Positions 8,168 to 14,645 of a DNA stretch of 14,645 nt are shown here, piece by piece. A program made the position numbers and the translations under genes. Numbering within the stretch: the first letter of the stretch is position 1; each line of letters begins with the position of its first letter. Under the pieces are notes generated by a model. The model saw nothing but the letters and a program-made list of their open reading frames with translations, was not told where the DNA came from and did not search any database. Source of the stretch: an uncultured Duganella sp. (GTDB taxonomy: Bacteria; Pseudomonadota; Gammaproteobacteria; Burkholderiales; Burkholderiaceae); the NCBI GenBank assembly GCA_946482635.1, contig CAMLSG010000135.1, positions 1 through 14,645 on the forward strand, given 5' to 3'.

Positions 8168-9606
8168 GCTTCCCCTACCGCACCCTGATGGTCCAGGGCA
8201 CCACCTCCGACGCCGGCAAGAGCACCATCGTCGCCGCCCTGTGCCGCCTGCTGGTGCAGCGCGGCGTGCGGGTCGCGCCGTTCAAACCGCAGAACATGGC
8301 GCTTAATAGCGCCGTCACCATCGATGGCGGCGAAATCGGACGCGCCCAGGCGCTGCAGGCGATTGCCGCCGGCGTTCCGGCCCATACCGACATGAACCCC
8401 GTGCTGCTCAAGCCTAGCAGCGACATCGGCGCCCAGGTCATCATCCACGGCAAGGTGCGCGGCGACATGAATGCGCGCGACTACCACCAGTACAAGACCG
8501 TCGCCATGGCGGCCGTGCTGGAATCCCACCAGCGCCTGCTGGCCCAGTACGAAACGGTGGTGGTGGAAGGCGCCGGCAGCCCGGCTGAAATCAACTTGCG
8601 CGACCGCGACATCGCCAATATGGGCTTTGCGGAAGCGGTGGACTGCCCCGTCATCCTGTGCGCCGACATCGACCGCGGCGGCGTGTTCGCCCATATTGTC
8701 GGCACCTTGTCCTGCCTGTCCGAAAGCGAGCGCAATCGCATCATCGGTTTCGTTATCAACCGCTTCCGCGGCGACATCAAGCTGCTGGAGCCGGGACTGG
8801 AATGGCTGGAACAACAGACCGGCAAGCCTGTGCTGGCCGTGCTGCCCTACCTGCATGGCCTCTACCTCGACGCCGAAGACGCGGTGCAGGCGGTGCAGGC
8901 CGAACGCGGCGCCTTCCGCGTAGTAGTGCCAAGCCTGCCGCGCATGAGCAACCATACCGACTTCGATGCGCTGCGCGCCCATCCCGGCGTCGACCTGCGC
9001 TTTGTGCGCAAGGGCGAAGCGATCCCGCCCGCGGACCTGATCATCCTCCCCGGCAGCAAGAACACGCGCGACGACCTGGCCGCGCTGAAGGAAGGCGGCT
9101 GGCCGCAGGCAATCGCGCGCCACCTGCGCTACGGCGGCAAGGTGATCGGCATTTGCGGCGGTTTCCAGATGCTGGGCACCCTGGTGGACGATCCGCACGG
9201 GGTGGAAGGCCGGGCCGGCAGCGAATCAGGGCTTGGCCTGCTGGACATGCGGACGGAACTCACACGCGACAAGCGCCTGGCGCAAGTCACCGGCCACTGT
9301 GCCTTTGACGATGCCCCGGTCAGCGGCTACGAGATCCACATGGGCGTTTCGCACGGTTCCGCCCTGGAGCAACCTGCCTTTTATATCGACGGCCGGCCGG
9401 AAGGCGCCCGCTCCGCCGACGGCCAGGTGCTCGGCACCTACCTGCATGGCCTGTTCGACCATCCGCAGGCCGGCCGTGCCCTGCTGCACTGGGCCGGCCT
9501 GGCGACGCAGCACACGGTCGATACCAACGCCTTGCGCGAAGCTAGCCTGGACCGGCTGGCTGCCGCCTGCGAACCCCTGATGGAAGCGCTGCTAAAACGG
9601 GCCTAG
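8164..9606 (+). CDS. cobQ: Cobyric acid synthase CobQ/CbiP
   Basis: This 480-residue enzyme amidates the b, d, e and g carboxylates of adenosylcobyrinate a,c-diamide, using glutamine and ATP. The N-terminal synthetase domain carries the P-loop-like [10 protein letters not shown] (12-21), [21 protein letters not shown] and [11 protein letters not shown], then [14 protein letters not shown] and [11 protein letters not shown]. The C-terminal amidotransferase domain has [10 protein letters not shown], Cys331 in [17 protein letters not shown] around His392 and [11 protein letters not shown] with probable catalytic His428. The length and residue order match the family. The ATG at 8164 overlaps the btuF stop as ATGA; no clear Shine-Dalgarno sequence is seen, so initiation may depend on coupling. 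Longer in-frame extensions lie inside btuF and are rejected. This is the last B12 gene in the window. Confidence 0.96.
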   Translation: MSFPYRTLMVQGTTSDAGKSTIVAALCRLLVQRGVRVAPFKPQNMALNSAVTIDGGEIGRAQALQAIAAGVPAHTDMNPVLLKPSSDIGAQVIIHGKVRGDMNARDYHQYKTVAMAAVLESHQRLLAQYETVVVEGAGSPAEINLRDRDIANMGFAEAVDCPVILCADIDRGGVFAHIVGTLSCLSESERNRIIGFVINRFRGDIKLLEPGLEWLEQQTGKPVLAVLPYLHGLYLDAEDAVQAVQAERGAFRVVVPSLPRMSNHTDFDALRAHPGVDLRFVRKGEAIPPADLIILPGSKNTRDDLAALKEGGWPQAIARHLRYGGKVIGICGGFQMLGTLVDDPHGVEGRAGSESGLGLLDMRTELTRDKRLAQVTGHCAFDDAPVSGYEIHMGVSHGSALEQPAFYIDGRPEGARSADGQVLGTYLHGLFDHPQAGRALLHWAGLATQHTVDTNALREASLDRLAAACEPLMEALLKRA

Positions 9607-9618
9607 GCATTGCTTTAT

Positions 9619-9647
9619 TTGCAAACACTTTCAGGATTGGCTACCAT
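9619..9647 (+). promoter_or_regulatory. Possible sigma70-type promoter for the WGR/HEAT-SWIM gene pair
   Basis: In the 85-base spacer after cobQ, TTGCAA (9619-9624) and TACCAT (9642-9647) are separated by 17 bases. Each matches four of six consensus positions. The spacer is visibly more AT-rich than the flanking genes, and initiation would fall near 9654, about 40 bases before the GTG start. No terminator hairpin is seen after cobQ, so read-through from the B12 operon is equally possible. Confidence 0.35.
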
Positions 9648-9691
9648 CGTCCTGTTGAGTAACCGCATTTCAAGTCAAGGCCCGACCTACA

Positions 9692-12600
9692 GTGAAGCTG
9701 ATTCGGAAAAGCAGCCTGGTTCGCAGGCAAAAAGACGCCACCATCCATTGCGAGATCGAGCTATGCGAGGTGGCGGGCGCAGTGGCCGGATCCCCAGGCC
9801 GCTACCTGGTCAACCTGCGCCAGGGACGCACCGGCGAAGAATGGCGTGAGAGCACGCGCACGCCGCAGCCGGTCGACTGGCAGGCCGCCGAAACCCTGTT
9901 CGAACTGGCGCTGATCGAACGCGCCGCGCAAGGCTTCAGCGATCCGGCGTCCGCCCCCGAGCCGGCCATGCCGCAAAGCGCGGCGCCAGCGCCAGCCTCC
10001 ACCCAGAATCCACCTGATGCCGCCGCCATTACGCTGCTGCAGCAACTGCAGGCCGCGAACTGGAAAAAGCTCGACCAGCACCACCGCAACCGCGTCATCT
10101 GGCGCATTGGCGAGCGCCGCCTGCGTGGCGCCGTGCCCACTATGGTCGACCTGATCGCGCGCGGCGACGCCATGCAGGATTACTGCCTGGCCTGGGCCAT
10201 CGGCCGCTGCGGCGATGCGGGCGCCGCCGTCGCCATGCAGGAGTTGAATGCACGCGGACGCACGGATGCCGTGCGCCGCATAGCCCTGCAAGCCTGGCTG
10301 ATGCTGGCCGATAGCGCAGCACTGCAGGCGCACGCGGCCCGCCTGCTGGCCGATTGGCCGGCCGCCCTGCGCAGCGCCTGGGACCAGCAGGACGAAGAAA
10401 AGTTGCTGGCGATTGCCGCCGGCGACGACGAATGGCAAGGCCTGTCGAAATCGGACTGGCTGGAACAGCTGCACCAGGTAGCCCTCAGCCAGCCGATGGC
10501 CCGCCGCATCCTGCGCACCCACCTGAAGCGGATGCGCCTGCGCGCCGGAACGTTCCGCGCCGTGCGCCACATCTACAAGGCAGCCGAAATGGCCGGCGAT
10601 GCCGAGTTGTGGGGCCTGGTCCAGCAACGCTTTGACACGGACACGCATACCAGCAGCAGCCAGTGGATCTACGTACGGCGCGCCTACACCAAGTATGCAG
10701 AGGAAGCCTCGCGCCCGGACAGCAAGGTGGCTTACGGCCTGCGCACGCGCGACTACCTGCGCCGGCGCGGCTGGCGCACGCTGCGCCGCCTTGGGGAAGG
10801 CGCCGACCCTGCCTACGTCCAGATGGCGCTTGGCGTGCTGGCAGCCATGGACGACAGCGACGCCGGCCAGCCGAACTCGCGCGGTGGGCGCTTCTACGAC
10901 AGCTACAGCCACTGGATGGTGTTCAACCGCATGCTGCGCGCACGCGGGCATTGGCTGAGCAACCGCCACGGCACCAGCTGGTACCAGCCGCACCCGATCC
11001 AGCCCGATGACCGGCGCCAGGAAGCGTTCCCCGAACTGTGGGATGCGCAACCGCAGGCTTTGCTCTCCCTGATGCAGCAAAGCCGCTGCGCGGGCGTGCA
11101 CGAATTCGCGGCGCGCGCGCTGGCCGACAACAAGGCCTTCTGCGCTGCGCTGGAACTTGACGTCATCCGCGAGCTGCTGCGCAGTCCTTACCTGGCGACA
11201 GCGCGCTTTGCCTTCCAGGTGGCTCGCCAGCGCTTTGAGCCCGGCATCCCGCCGACGGACTGGCTGCTGTTGCTGATCCAGTGCACCCTGCCGGAAGCCA
11301 CCCAGTATGCGCTGGACTGCAGCGTGCGCGATCCGCTGCGCTATGCGGCCGATCCGCTGCTGGTTGCCACCATCGCCTGCGCGCCGCTGGAGGCCGTACG
11401 CCGCCAGGGCCGCATGCTGTGCCAGGTAGCCGCAACGTTGCCAGGCCAGGCGCCGGCCATCGTCATGCAACTGCTCGACTGGCTGGACAACTGCGCCGAC
11501 ATCGACGATGCGCGCAACGCAGTGCCGCCAATCGGCGCCGACCTGCTCTGGCTGATCGAAAACCCGTTGCGCGATGCCGCTGCCGGCGCGCCTTACGAAC
11601 GCCTGTTGCAATTGCTTGGCCATCCGCTGGCCGCCGTGCGCCTGCTGGCCTGCCAGTGGCTGACGCTGCATCCTGCACCAACCGGCATGCTGCCCGGCTC
11701 CAAGCTGGCCATGCTGCTGAAGGACGAAGACGCCGAGGTGCGTGGCGCAGCGGTACGCCTGTTCGGCATGCTGCCGGACCAGGTGCTGGCCGCGCAATCG
11801 GAACTGATCATCGCCTTCGCCACCAGCGCGGAAGCGAGCGTCAGGCGCGGCGTCGATCCGGTCATCCAGCGCCTGAGCGCTGCCGATGCCGGCTTCCGCC
11901 ATGCATTGCTGGCCGGGCTCCTCGACGCCCTGTTCCGCAGCGAGACCGGCGACGGCATGCACGCCGACCTGGTGGCCTGGGTTACCGGGCCATTGAAAGA
12001 CGAGCAGGAACTGGCCGACACCGCGTTGCTGGTACGCCTGCTGGCCGCGCGCAGCAAGGGTGCCCTGCAGCTCGGCGCACGCCTGCTGCCAGGCTTCCGG
12101 CACGAACAGTTTGACGTCGCGGCCTGGGCATCGTTCGGCCGCAACCCTACCGCCAGCGTGCGGCAATGGGCCTACGACGCCTACCGTTCCGACCCGCAGC
12201 GCGTGCGCGGCCAGATGGAAGCCGCCCTGCGCATTTTCGACAGCCGCTTCGACGACAGCCGCGAATTTGCCGCAGCCTTCTTTACCGACGCCTGTTCGCG
12301 CGAGGACTGGACGCCGCTGCTGCTGGTGAACCTGTGCGACCACCAGGATCCGGCCGCGCAGCGCTTCGGCCGCGCCATGATCACCAGGCACTTCGACGTC
12401 GGCGACGTGACCGACCTGCTGGATAAACTGAGCCAGCACCCATCCGCCAATATGCAGCTCTTCGTCAGCTCCTGGCTGGAAAGCGCCTGTGCCGGCGACC
12501 TGCACAAGCTGCAGCGCATGGAGCCGTACTTCCTCAGCGTGCTGTCGCAAGTCAATCGCGGCCGCGTCGTCAAAGGCCGGGTGCAAGCCTTCCTGCGGGC

Positions 12601-12796
12601 CCAGGCCGAACTGTCGGAAGACATCGCCGGCTTTGTCGCCAGGCTGTTCGCGCGCCAGGTGGTCACGGTGGCGATCGCCGACAAGGCGCAATACATCGAA
12701 GGCCTGCGCGCCATCCAGCAGCGCTATCCGGACCTGCCCGCAGCCATCACGATCCATACGCCGGCGGCCATCGCCGGCCGGGGAAGCAAGACATGA
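9692..12796 (+). CDS. Large WGR-like/HEAT-repeat protein of unknown function
   Basis: This 1034-residue, probably cytoplasmic protein has no signal peptide or membrane segment. Residues about 15-82 look like a WGR-type domain: a beta-rich start (CEIELCEV), YLVNLRQGRTGEEW, and a helix ending IERAAQGF. The signature tripeptide reads QGR (44-46) in place of WGR. A Pro/Ala-rich linker (about 83-108) leads into a long all-helical region with HEAT-like units. These are clearest near 115-205 and 640-730, for example VRLLACQWLTL and EDAEVRGAAVRLFGMLPD. Near residues 350-370 is a basic TRDYLRRRGWRTLRRLGEG segment, which I associate with this family from memory. The GTG at 9692 is the first start after the in-frame stop at 9656; AAGG at 9677-9680 is a weak, distant ribosome site. 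The stop overlaps the SWIM gene as ATGA. Function is unknown; a scaffold or conflict/stress role is inference. Confidence 0.8.
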   Translation: MKLIRKSSLVRRQKDATIHCEIELCEVAGAVAGSPGRYLVNLRQGRTGEEWRESTRTPQPVDWQAAETLFELALIERAAQGFSDPASAPEPAMPQSAAPAPASTQNPPDAAAITLLQQLQAANWKKLDQHHRNRVIWRIGERRLRGAVPTMVDLIARGDAMQDYCLAWAIGRCGDAGAAVAMQELNARGRTDAVRRIALQAWLMLADSAALQAHAARLLADWPAALRSAWDQQDEEKLLAIAAGDDEWQGLSKSDWLEQLHQVALSQPMARRILRTHLKRMRLRAGTFRAVRHIYKAAEMAGDAELWGLVQQRFDTDTHTSSSQWIYVRRAYTKYAEEASRPDSKVAYGLRTRDYLRRRGWRTLRRLGEGADPAYVQMALGVLAAMDDSDAGQPNSRGGRFYDSYSHWMVFNRMLRARGHWLSNRHGTSWYQPHPIQPDDRRQEAFPELWDAQPQALLSLMQQSRCAGVHEFAARALADNKAFCAALELDVIRELLRSPYLATARFAFQVARQRFEPGIPPTDWLLLLIQCTLPEATQYALDCSVRDPLRYAADPLLVATIACAPLEAVRRQGRMLCQVAATLPGQAPAIVMQLLDWLDNCADIDDARNAVPPIGADLLWLIENPLRDAAAGAPYERLLQLLGHPLAAVRLLACQWLTLHPAPTGMLPGSKLAMLLKDEDAEVRGAAVRLFGMLPDQVLAAQSELIIAFATSAEASVRRGVDPVIQRLSAADAGFRHALLAGLLDALFRSETGDGMHADLVAWVTGPLKDEQELADTALLVRLLAARSKGALQLGARLLPGFRHEQFDVAAWASFGRNPTASVRQWAYDAYRSDPQRVRGQMEAALRIFDSRFDDSREFAAAFFTDACSREDWTPLLLVNLCDHQDPAAQRFGRAMITRHFDVGDVTDLLDKLSQHPSANMQLFVSSWLESACAGDLHKLQRMEPYFLSVLSQVNRGRVVKGRVQAFLRAQAELSEDIAGFVARLFARQVVTVAIADKAQYIEGLRAIQQRYPDLPAAITIHTPAAIAGRGSKT

Positions 12797-14433
12797 GATT
12801 CCAGTACCGCTATTACGGCGAGACTTACGTCAGCAACAGCGCCGCGTCCACCGATATGCGCTTCGTGCCGGACACCCTGCGTGCCCCGACGCACTTCGTC
12901 GCCAATATCAACAAGCACATTCCGTTCCGCGAAGCCATCTCCGCACTGCATGATGTGGTGGTGGCCGACCAGCGCTACCAGCCAAAGGACAAGACAGCCT
13001 ACAAAGAATGGGTGGCCCAGAACGAAGGCATGATGCTGGCGCAATTCCAGGCGCGCAGCAGCGAGCTGAAAGAGCAGTTGCAGCCGCTGCAGTCGGAAAT
13101 GCGGGCACTTCAGGCCCGCAAGTCGAAGCTGATGAAGCCCTTCTACGAAGCGCAGTCGAAGTACTACAACTACCTGTACCAGACCAACCGGGAATTGTGG
13201 ATTGCGCTGGACCCGGTGATCACCGTGCATCCGGACCGCGTATTCTTCGAGTGCTTCAGCCGCGACGAGTCGAGCTACGCCTCGCTCAGTTGCAGCCATA
13301 ATGTGTTCGACCACATTGGCGATTTCGCCTGCGGCACCACCAATATCGACTATTCGGAAAGCCTGTACGGCGAATTCCAGAAGATCCGCGACTACAAGAG
13401 CACCAGGCTGTCGATCGATCCGAGCGGCTTCCAGGTCAAGACCGCGGACGATCCCGAATTCATCGAAGAAAAGATCGACGTGCCCGACACCTGGGTGCGC
13501 GGCTTCCTGCAGGTGAGCAGCGCCATGAACATGGTGGCACGGCGGCTTGACCTGCATCCGATGGACGTGCACAACTTCTGCCTGCAGATGCGGCGCAAGA
13601 AAGAGCGCGTCGGCCCGCGCTCGATCCGTTTCGTGCTGGCGCCCGGCCAGCCGGTGCGCGCGGTATTCGAACCGTGGAATGAGGAGGTCGTGTGCCGCCG
13701 CTCCATTTACCAGGGCAGCGTGGCGGAAGAAGTCCGCATCTGGGGCCGCCGCCGCCTGATGCTGCTGGAGCGCCTGATTCCCGTCGCCCAGAGCTTCACG
13801 GTGCACCTGATGGGCAGCGGCCTGCCCAGCTTCTGGATCGCCAATATGCCCGACATGCAGTTCACGCTTGGCCTGTCCGGCTGGACCGCCAACGATTGGG
13901 CGCAGGCCGGCCAGTTCGACCTTCTGGCGCCGCGCGGCGAGATCGACAACGACAGCAAGGAAAAAGTCTTCGTAGCACTGGGCAAGCGCTGGTTTGCCAC
14001 CAGCGCCCAGCTGGCACGCGACACGGGCCTGGACCGCATGATGGTGGAACGCGCGCTGACGCTGTATACCCAGGCCGGCCGCGTGGTCTACGACCTGGTG
14101 AATGAAGTCTACCGCCTGCGCGAACTGGCGCGCGACCCGCTGCCGCTCGATTCGCTGCGTTTCGCCAGCCCCGAGGAAGAAGAAGCCCAGAAGCTGGTCG
14201 CCCTCCACGCAATGAGCGGCCATGCAGTGGAAGCAGTTGCGGACGGCAGCATTCGCCTGAGCGCGCAGGCCAAGCAAGGCGACCGCCAGTACCAGGTCAT
14301 GCTGCGGCTGGATGCCGACGAACGCATCGTCGATGGCGCCTGCCAGTGCAACTTCTTCACGTTCAACCGCATGCACAAAGGTCCTTGCGCGCACATGCTC
14401 GCATTGCGCATGTCGCGCAAGCAGGCGGCTTGA
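12793..14433 (+). CDS. SWIM zinc-finger protein, partner of the WGR/HEAT protein
   Basis: This 546-residue protein has a C-terminal SWIM-type zinc-binding motif: Cys517-x-Cys519-x12-Cys532-x-His534, matching the CxC...CxH pattern used for DNA or protein binding. The N-terminal part (1-75) is a distinct globular region with HIPFREAISALHDVVVADQ. Residues about 77-135 are rich in Glu, Gln, Lys and Leu and probably form a long helix or coiled coil. The middle (about 300-450) contains helical segments such as KEKVFVALGKRWFATSAQLARDTGLD that could be a winged-helix-like fold. A GGGGAAG run about seven bases upstream and the ATGA overlap with the previous stop support the start. Proteins with SWIM fingers occur beside WGR/HEAT, MoxR-type AAA+ and von Willebrand A genes (for example E. 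coli yehQ). No enzymatic motif is visible; the function is not established. Confidence 0.83.
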   Translation: MRFQYRYYGETYVSNSAASTDMRFVPDTLRAPTHFVANINKHIPFREAISALHDVVVADQRYQPKDKTAYKEWVAQNEGMMLAQFQARSSELKEQLQPLQSEMRALQARKSKLMKPFYEAQSKYYNYLYQTNRELWIALDPVITVHPDRVFFECFSRDESSYASLSCSHNVFDHIGDFACGTTNIDYSESLYGEFQKIRDYKSTRLSIDPSGFQVKTADDPEFIEEKIDVPDTWVRGFLQVSSAMNMVARRLDLHPMDVHNFCLQMRRKKERVGPRSIRFVLAPGQPVRAVFEPWNEEVVCRRSIYQGSVAEEVRIWGRRRLMLLERLIPVAQSFTVHLMGSGLPSFWIANMPDMQFTLGLSGWTANDWAQAGQFDLLAPRGEIDNDSKEKVFVALGKRWFATSAQLARDTGLDRMMVERALTLYTQAGRVVYDLVNEVYRLRELARDPLPLDSLRFASPEEEEAQKLVALHAMSGHAVEAVADGSIRLSAQAKQGDRQYQVMLRLDADERIVDGACQCNFFTFNRMHKGPCAHMLALRMSRKQAA

Positions 14434-14447
14434 GGATGACGATTGAT

Positions 14448-14645
14448 ATGAAAAAAGCAAATGAACTGATATACTCGTTCCAGCAAACACGGCGGGATGG
14501 CTCTTGCAACCCGAACGGTGGATCGCCGTTCACGTATTCAGCTCTTCCCATGCGCCACTGGCACGCTCTTCACAGTGCCATACTGACACCGGTGCAGCAA
14601 GACGGTGTGACTGCCCTGCAGTCCATTCGCCGCACCGGTGTCGTA
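14448..14645 (+). CDS. Possible start of a further gene (partial, unrecognised, doubtful)
   Basis: A frame from ATG 14448 (MKKANELIYSFQQ...) stays open for 66 codons to the window edge; ATG 14436 in the same frame would add four codons. GAGGA at 14432-14436 is about 11 bases before 14448, a usable but long spacing. The product has no motif I recognise. Against it, 27 of 66 codons end in A or T and two are ATA, unlike the strongly G/C-ending genes upstream. The segment also contains a promoter-like motif and several inverted repeats. It may equally be a noncoding leader of a gene beyond the window. Confidence 0.22.
   Translation, partial: MKKANELIYSFQQTRRDGSCNPNGGSPFTYSALPMRHWHALHSAILTPVQQDGVTALQSIRRTGVV
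14467..14475 (+). promoter_or_regulatory. Extended -10 promoter-like motif
   Basis: TGA followed by TATACT gives a TGn-extended -10 element with five of six matches to TATAAT. It lies in an AT-rich patch just after the SWIM gene. No well-spaced -35 is seen: TTGATA at 14443-14448 is 21 bases away, which is too far, but extended -10 promoters often lack a good -35. Transcription would begin near 14482 and run into the inverted-repeat region. Confidence 0.4.
14513..14531 (+). repeat. Short hairpin (8-bp stem, 3-base loop)
   Basis: GAACGGTG (14513-14520) pairs with CGCCGTTC (14524-14531) with one G-U wobble around the loop GAT. No T-run follows, so it is not a classical intrinsic terminator. It is the first of several stems downstream of the extended -10 motif. 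Confidence 0.5.
14559..14580 (+). repeat. Inverted repeat, 6-bp stem with 10-base loop
   Basis: TGGCAC (14559-14564) is complementary to GTGCCA (14575-14580). An overlapping alternative pairing uses CACTG (14556-14560) and CAGTG (14573-14577). On its own it could be chance; it matters because it sits between two stronger inverted repeats. Confidence 0.35.
14585..14642 (+). repeat. 11-bp perfect inverted repeat enclosing a second hairpin
   Basis: GACACCGGTGC (14585-14595) and GCACCGGTGTC (14632-14642) are exact reverse complements separated by 36 bases. Inside, GACTGC (14609-14614) pairs with GCAGTC (14618-14623) around a 3-base loop. Each 11-mer also contains the 8-bp palindrome CACCGGTG, so the pair could be read as an RNA stem or as two DNA operator half-pairs 46 bp apart, centre to centre. 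What lies beyond the window edge is unknown. Confidence 0.5.

Noticed and set aside
9601..9608. GCCTAGGC palindrome at the cobQ stop as a terminator
   Set aside because: It is an 8-base palindrome with no loop and no following T-run, so it cannot act as a normal intrinsic terminator.
9761..12757. A 998-codon open frame on the minus strand, antisense to the WGR/HEAT gene
   Set aside because: Long antisense frames are common in high-GC DNA. The product is rich in Gln, His, Gly, Ala and Arg with no domain signature, while the plus-strand frame has recognisable domains and a coupled partner.
12724..14490. A 588-codon minus-strand frame spanning the SWIM gene and the end of the WGR/HEAT gene
   Set aside because: It is antisense to a gene with an intact SWIM motif and a good ribosome site; its composition looks like a codon-bias shadow.
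14497..14586. Small frame ATG 14497 to the TGA ending at 14586 (29 codons)
   Set aside because: It has no properly spaced ribosome site and no recognisable product, and it overlaps the inverted-repeat region; there is no support beyond an open frame of chance length.
14440..14645. Cobalamin riboswitch in the last intergenic region (GCCACTG at 14554-14560 on the plus strand; GGGAAGAGCTGAATACG-like text on the minus strand)
   Set aside because: Only isolated fragments resemble the conserved B12 element. The other conserved blocks, the GGGAAGGC segment and the B12 box, are missing or in the wrong order and spacing on both strands. A riboswitch is expected upstream of btuB, outside the window.

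Overview
The window is high-GC and densely coding, with every convincing gene on the + strand. It reads as a chromosomal segment of a Gram-negative betaproteobacterium. An outer-membrane TonB-dependent receptor, a periplasmic binding protein and the style of the cobalamin genes suggest Burkholderiales, possibly Oxalobacteraceae (Massilia/Duganella-like). The taxon is an inference from protein character, not from a marker gene.

Positions 1-9606 hold a vitamin B12 uptake and late-assembly operon: btuB (3' part only), btuC, btuD, cobO, cobB/cbiA, cobU/cobP, cbiB, cobD (Pseudomonas name cobC), btuF and cobQ/cbiP. Apart from a 19-base gap after btuB and a 1-base gap between btuC and btuD, all genes overlap by 1 to 8 bases, so one tightly coupled transcript is likely. 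BtuB brings corrinoids across the outer membrane, and BtuF with BtuCD carries them into the cytoplasm. CobB amidates positions a and c, CobO adenosylates cobalt, and CobQ amidates b, d, e and g. CobD supplies aminopropanol phosphate, CbiB attaches it, and CobU activates the product to adenosylcobinamide-GDP. Corrin-ring genes, the cobalt chelatase and the last steps (CobS, CobT, the phosphatase) are not in view. Any cobalamin riboswitch would lie upstream of the window.

Positions 9607-9691 are an 85-base spacer with a plausible sigma70-type promoter. Positions 9692-14433 hold a two-gene module joined by an ATGA overlap. The first encodes a 1034-residue protein with a degenerate WGR-like N-terminus and HEAT-like helical repeats. 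The second encodes a 546-residue protein with a C-terminal SWIM zinc finger. The pair resembles part of the poorly understood WGR/SWIM/MoxR-ATPase/vWA gene sets, such as the E. coli yehI-yehQ region, and is the least characterised system here.

Positions 14434-14645 differ from the rest: lower GC, an extended -10 promoter-like motif, and several inverted repeats that could form a structured leader RNA or protein-binding sites. A frame runs open to the window end, but its codon use is unlike its neighbours.
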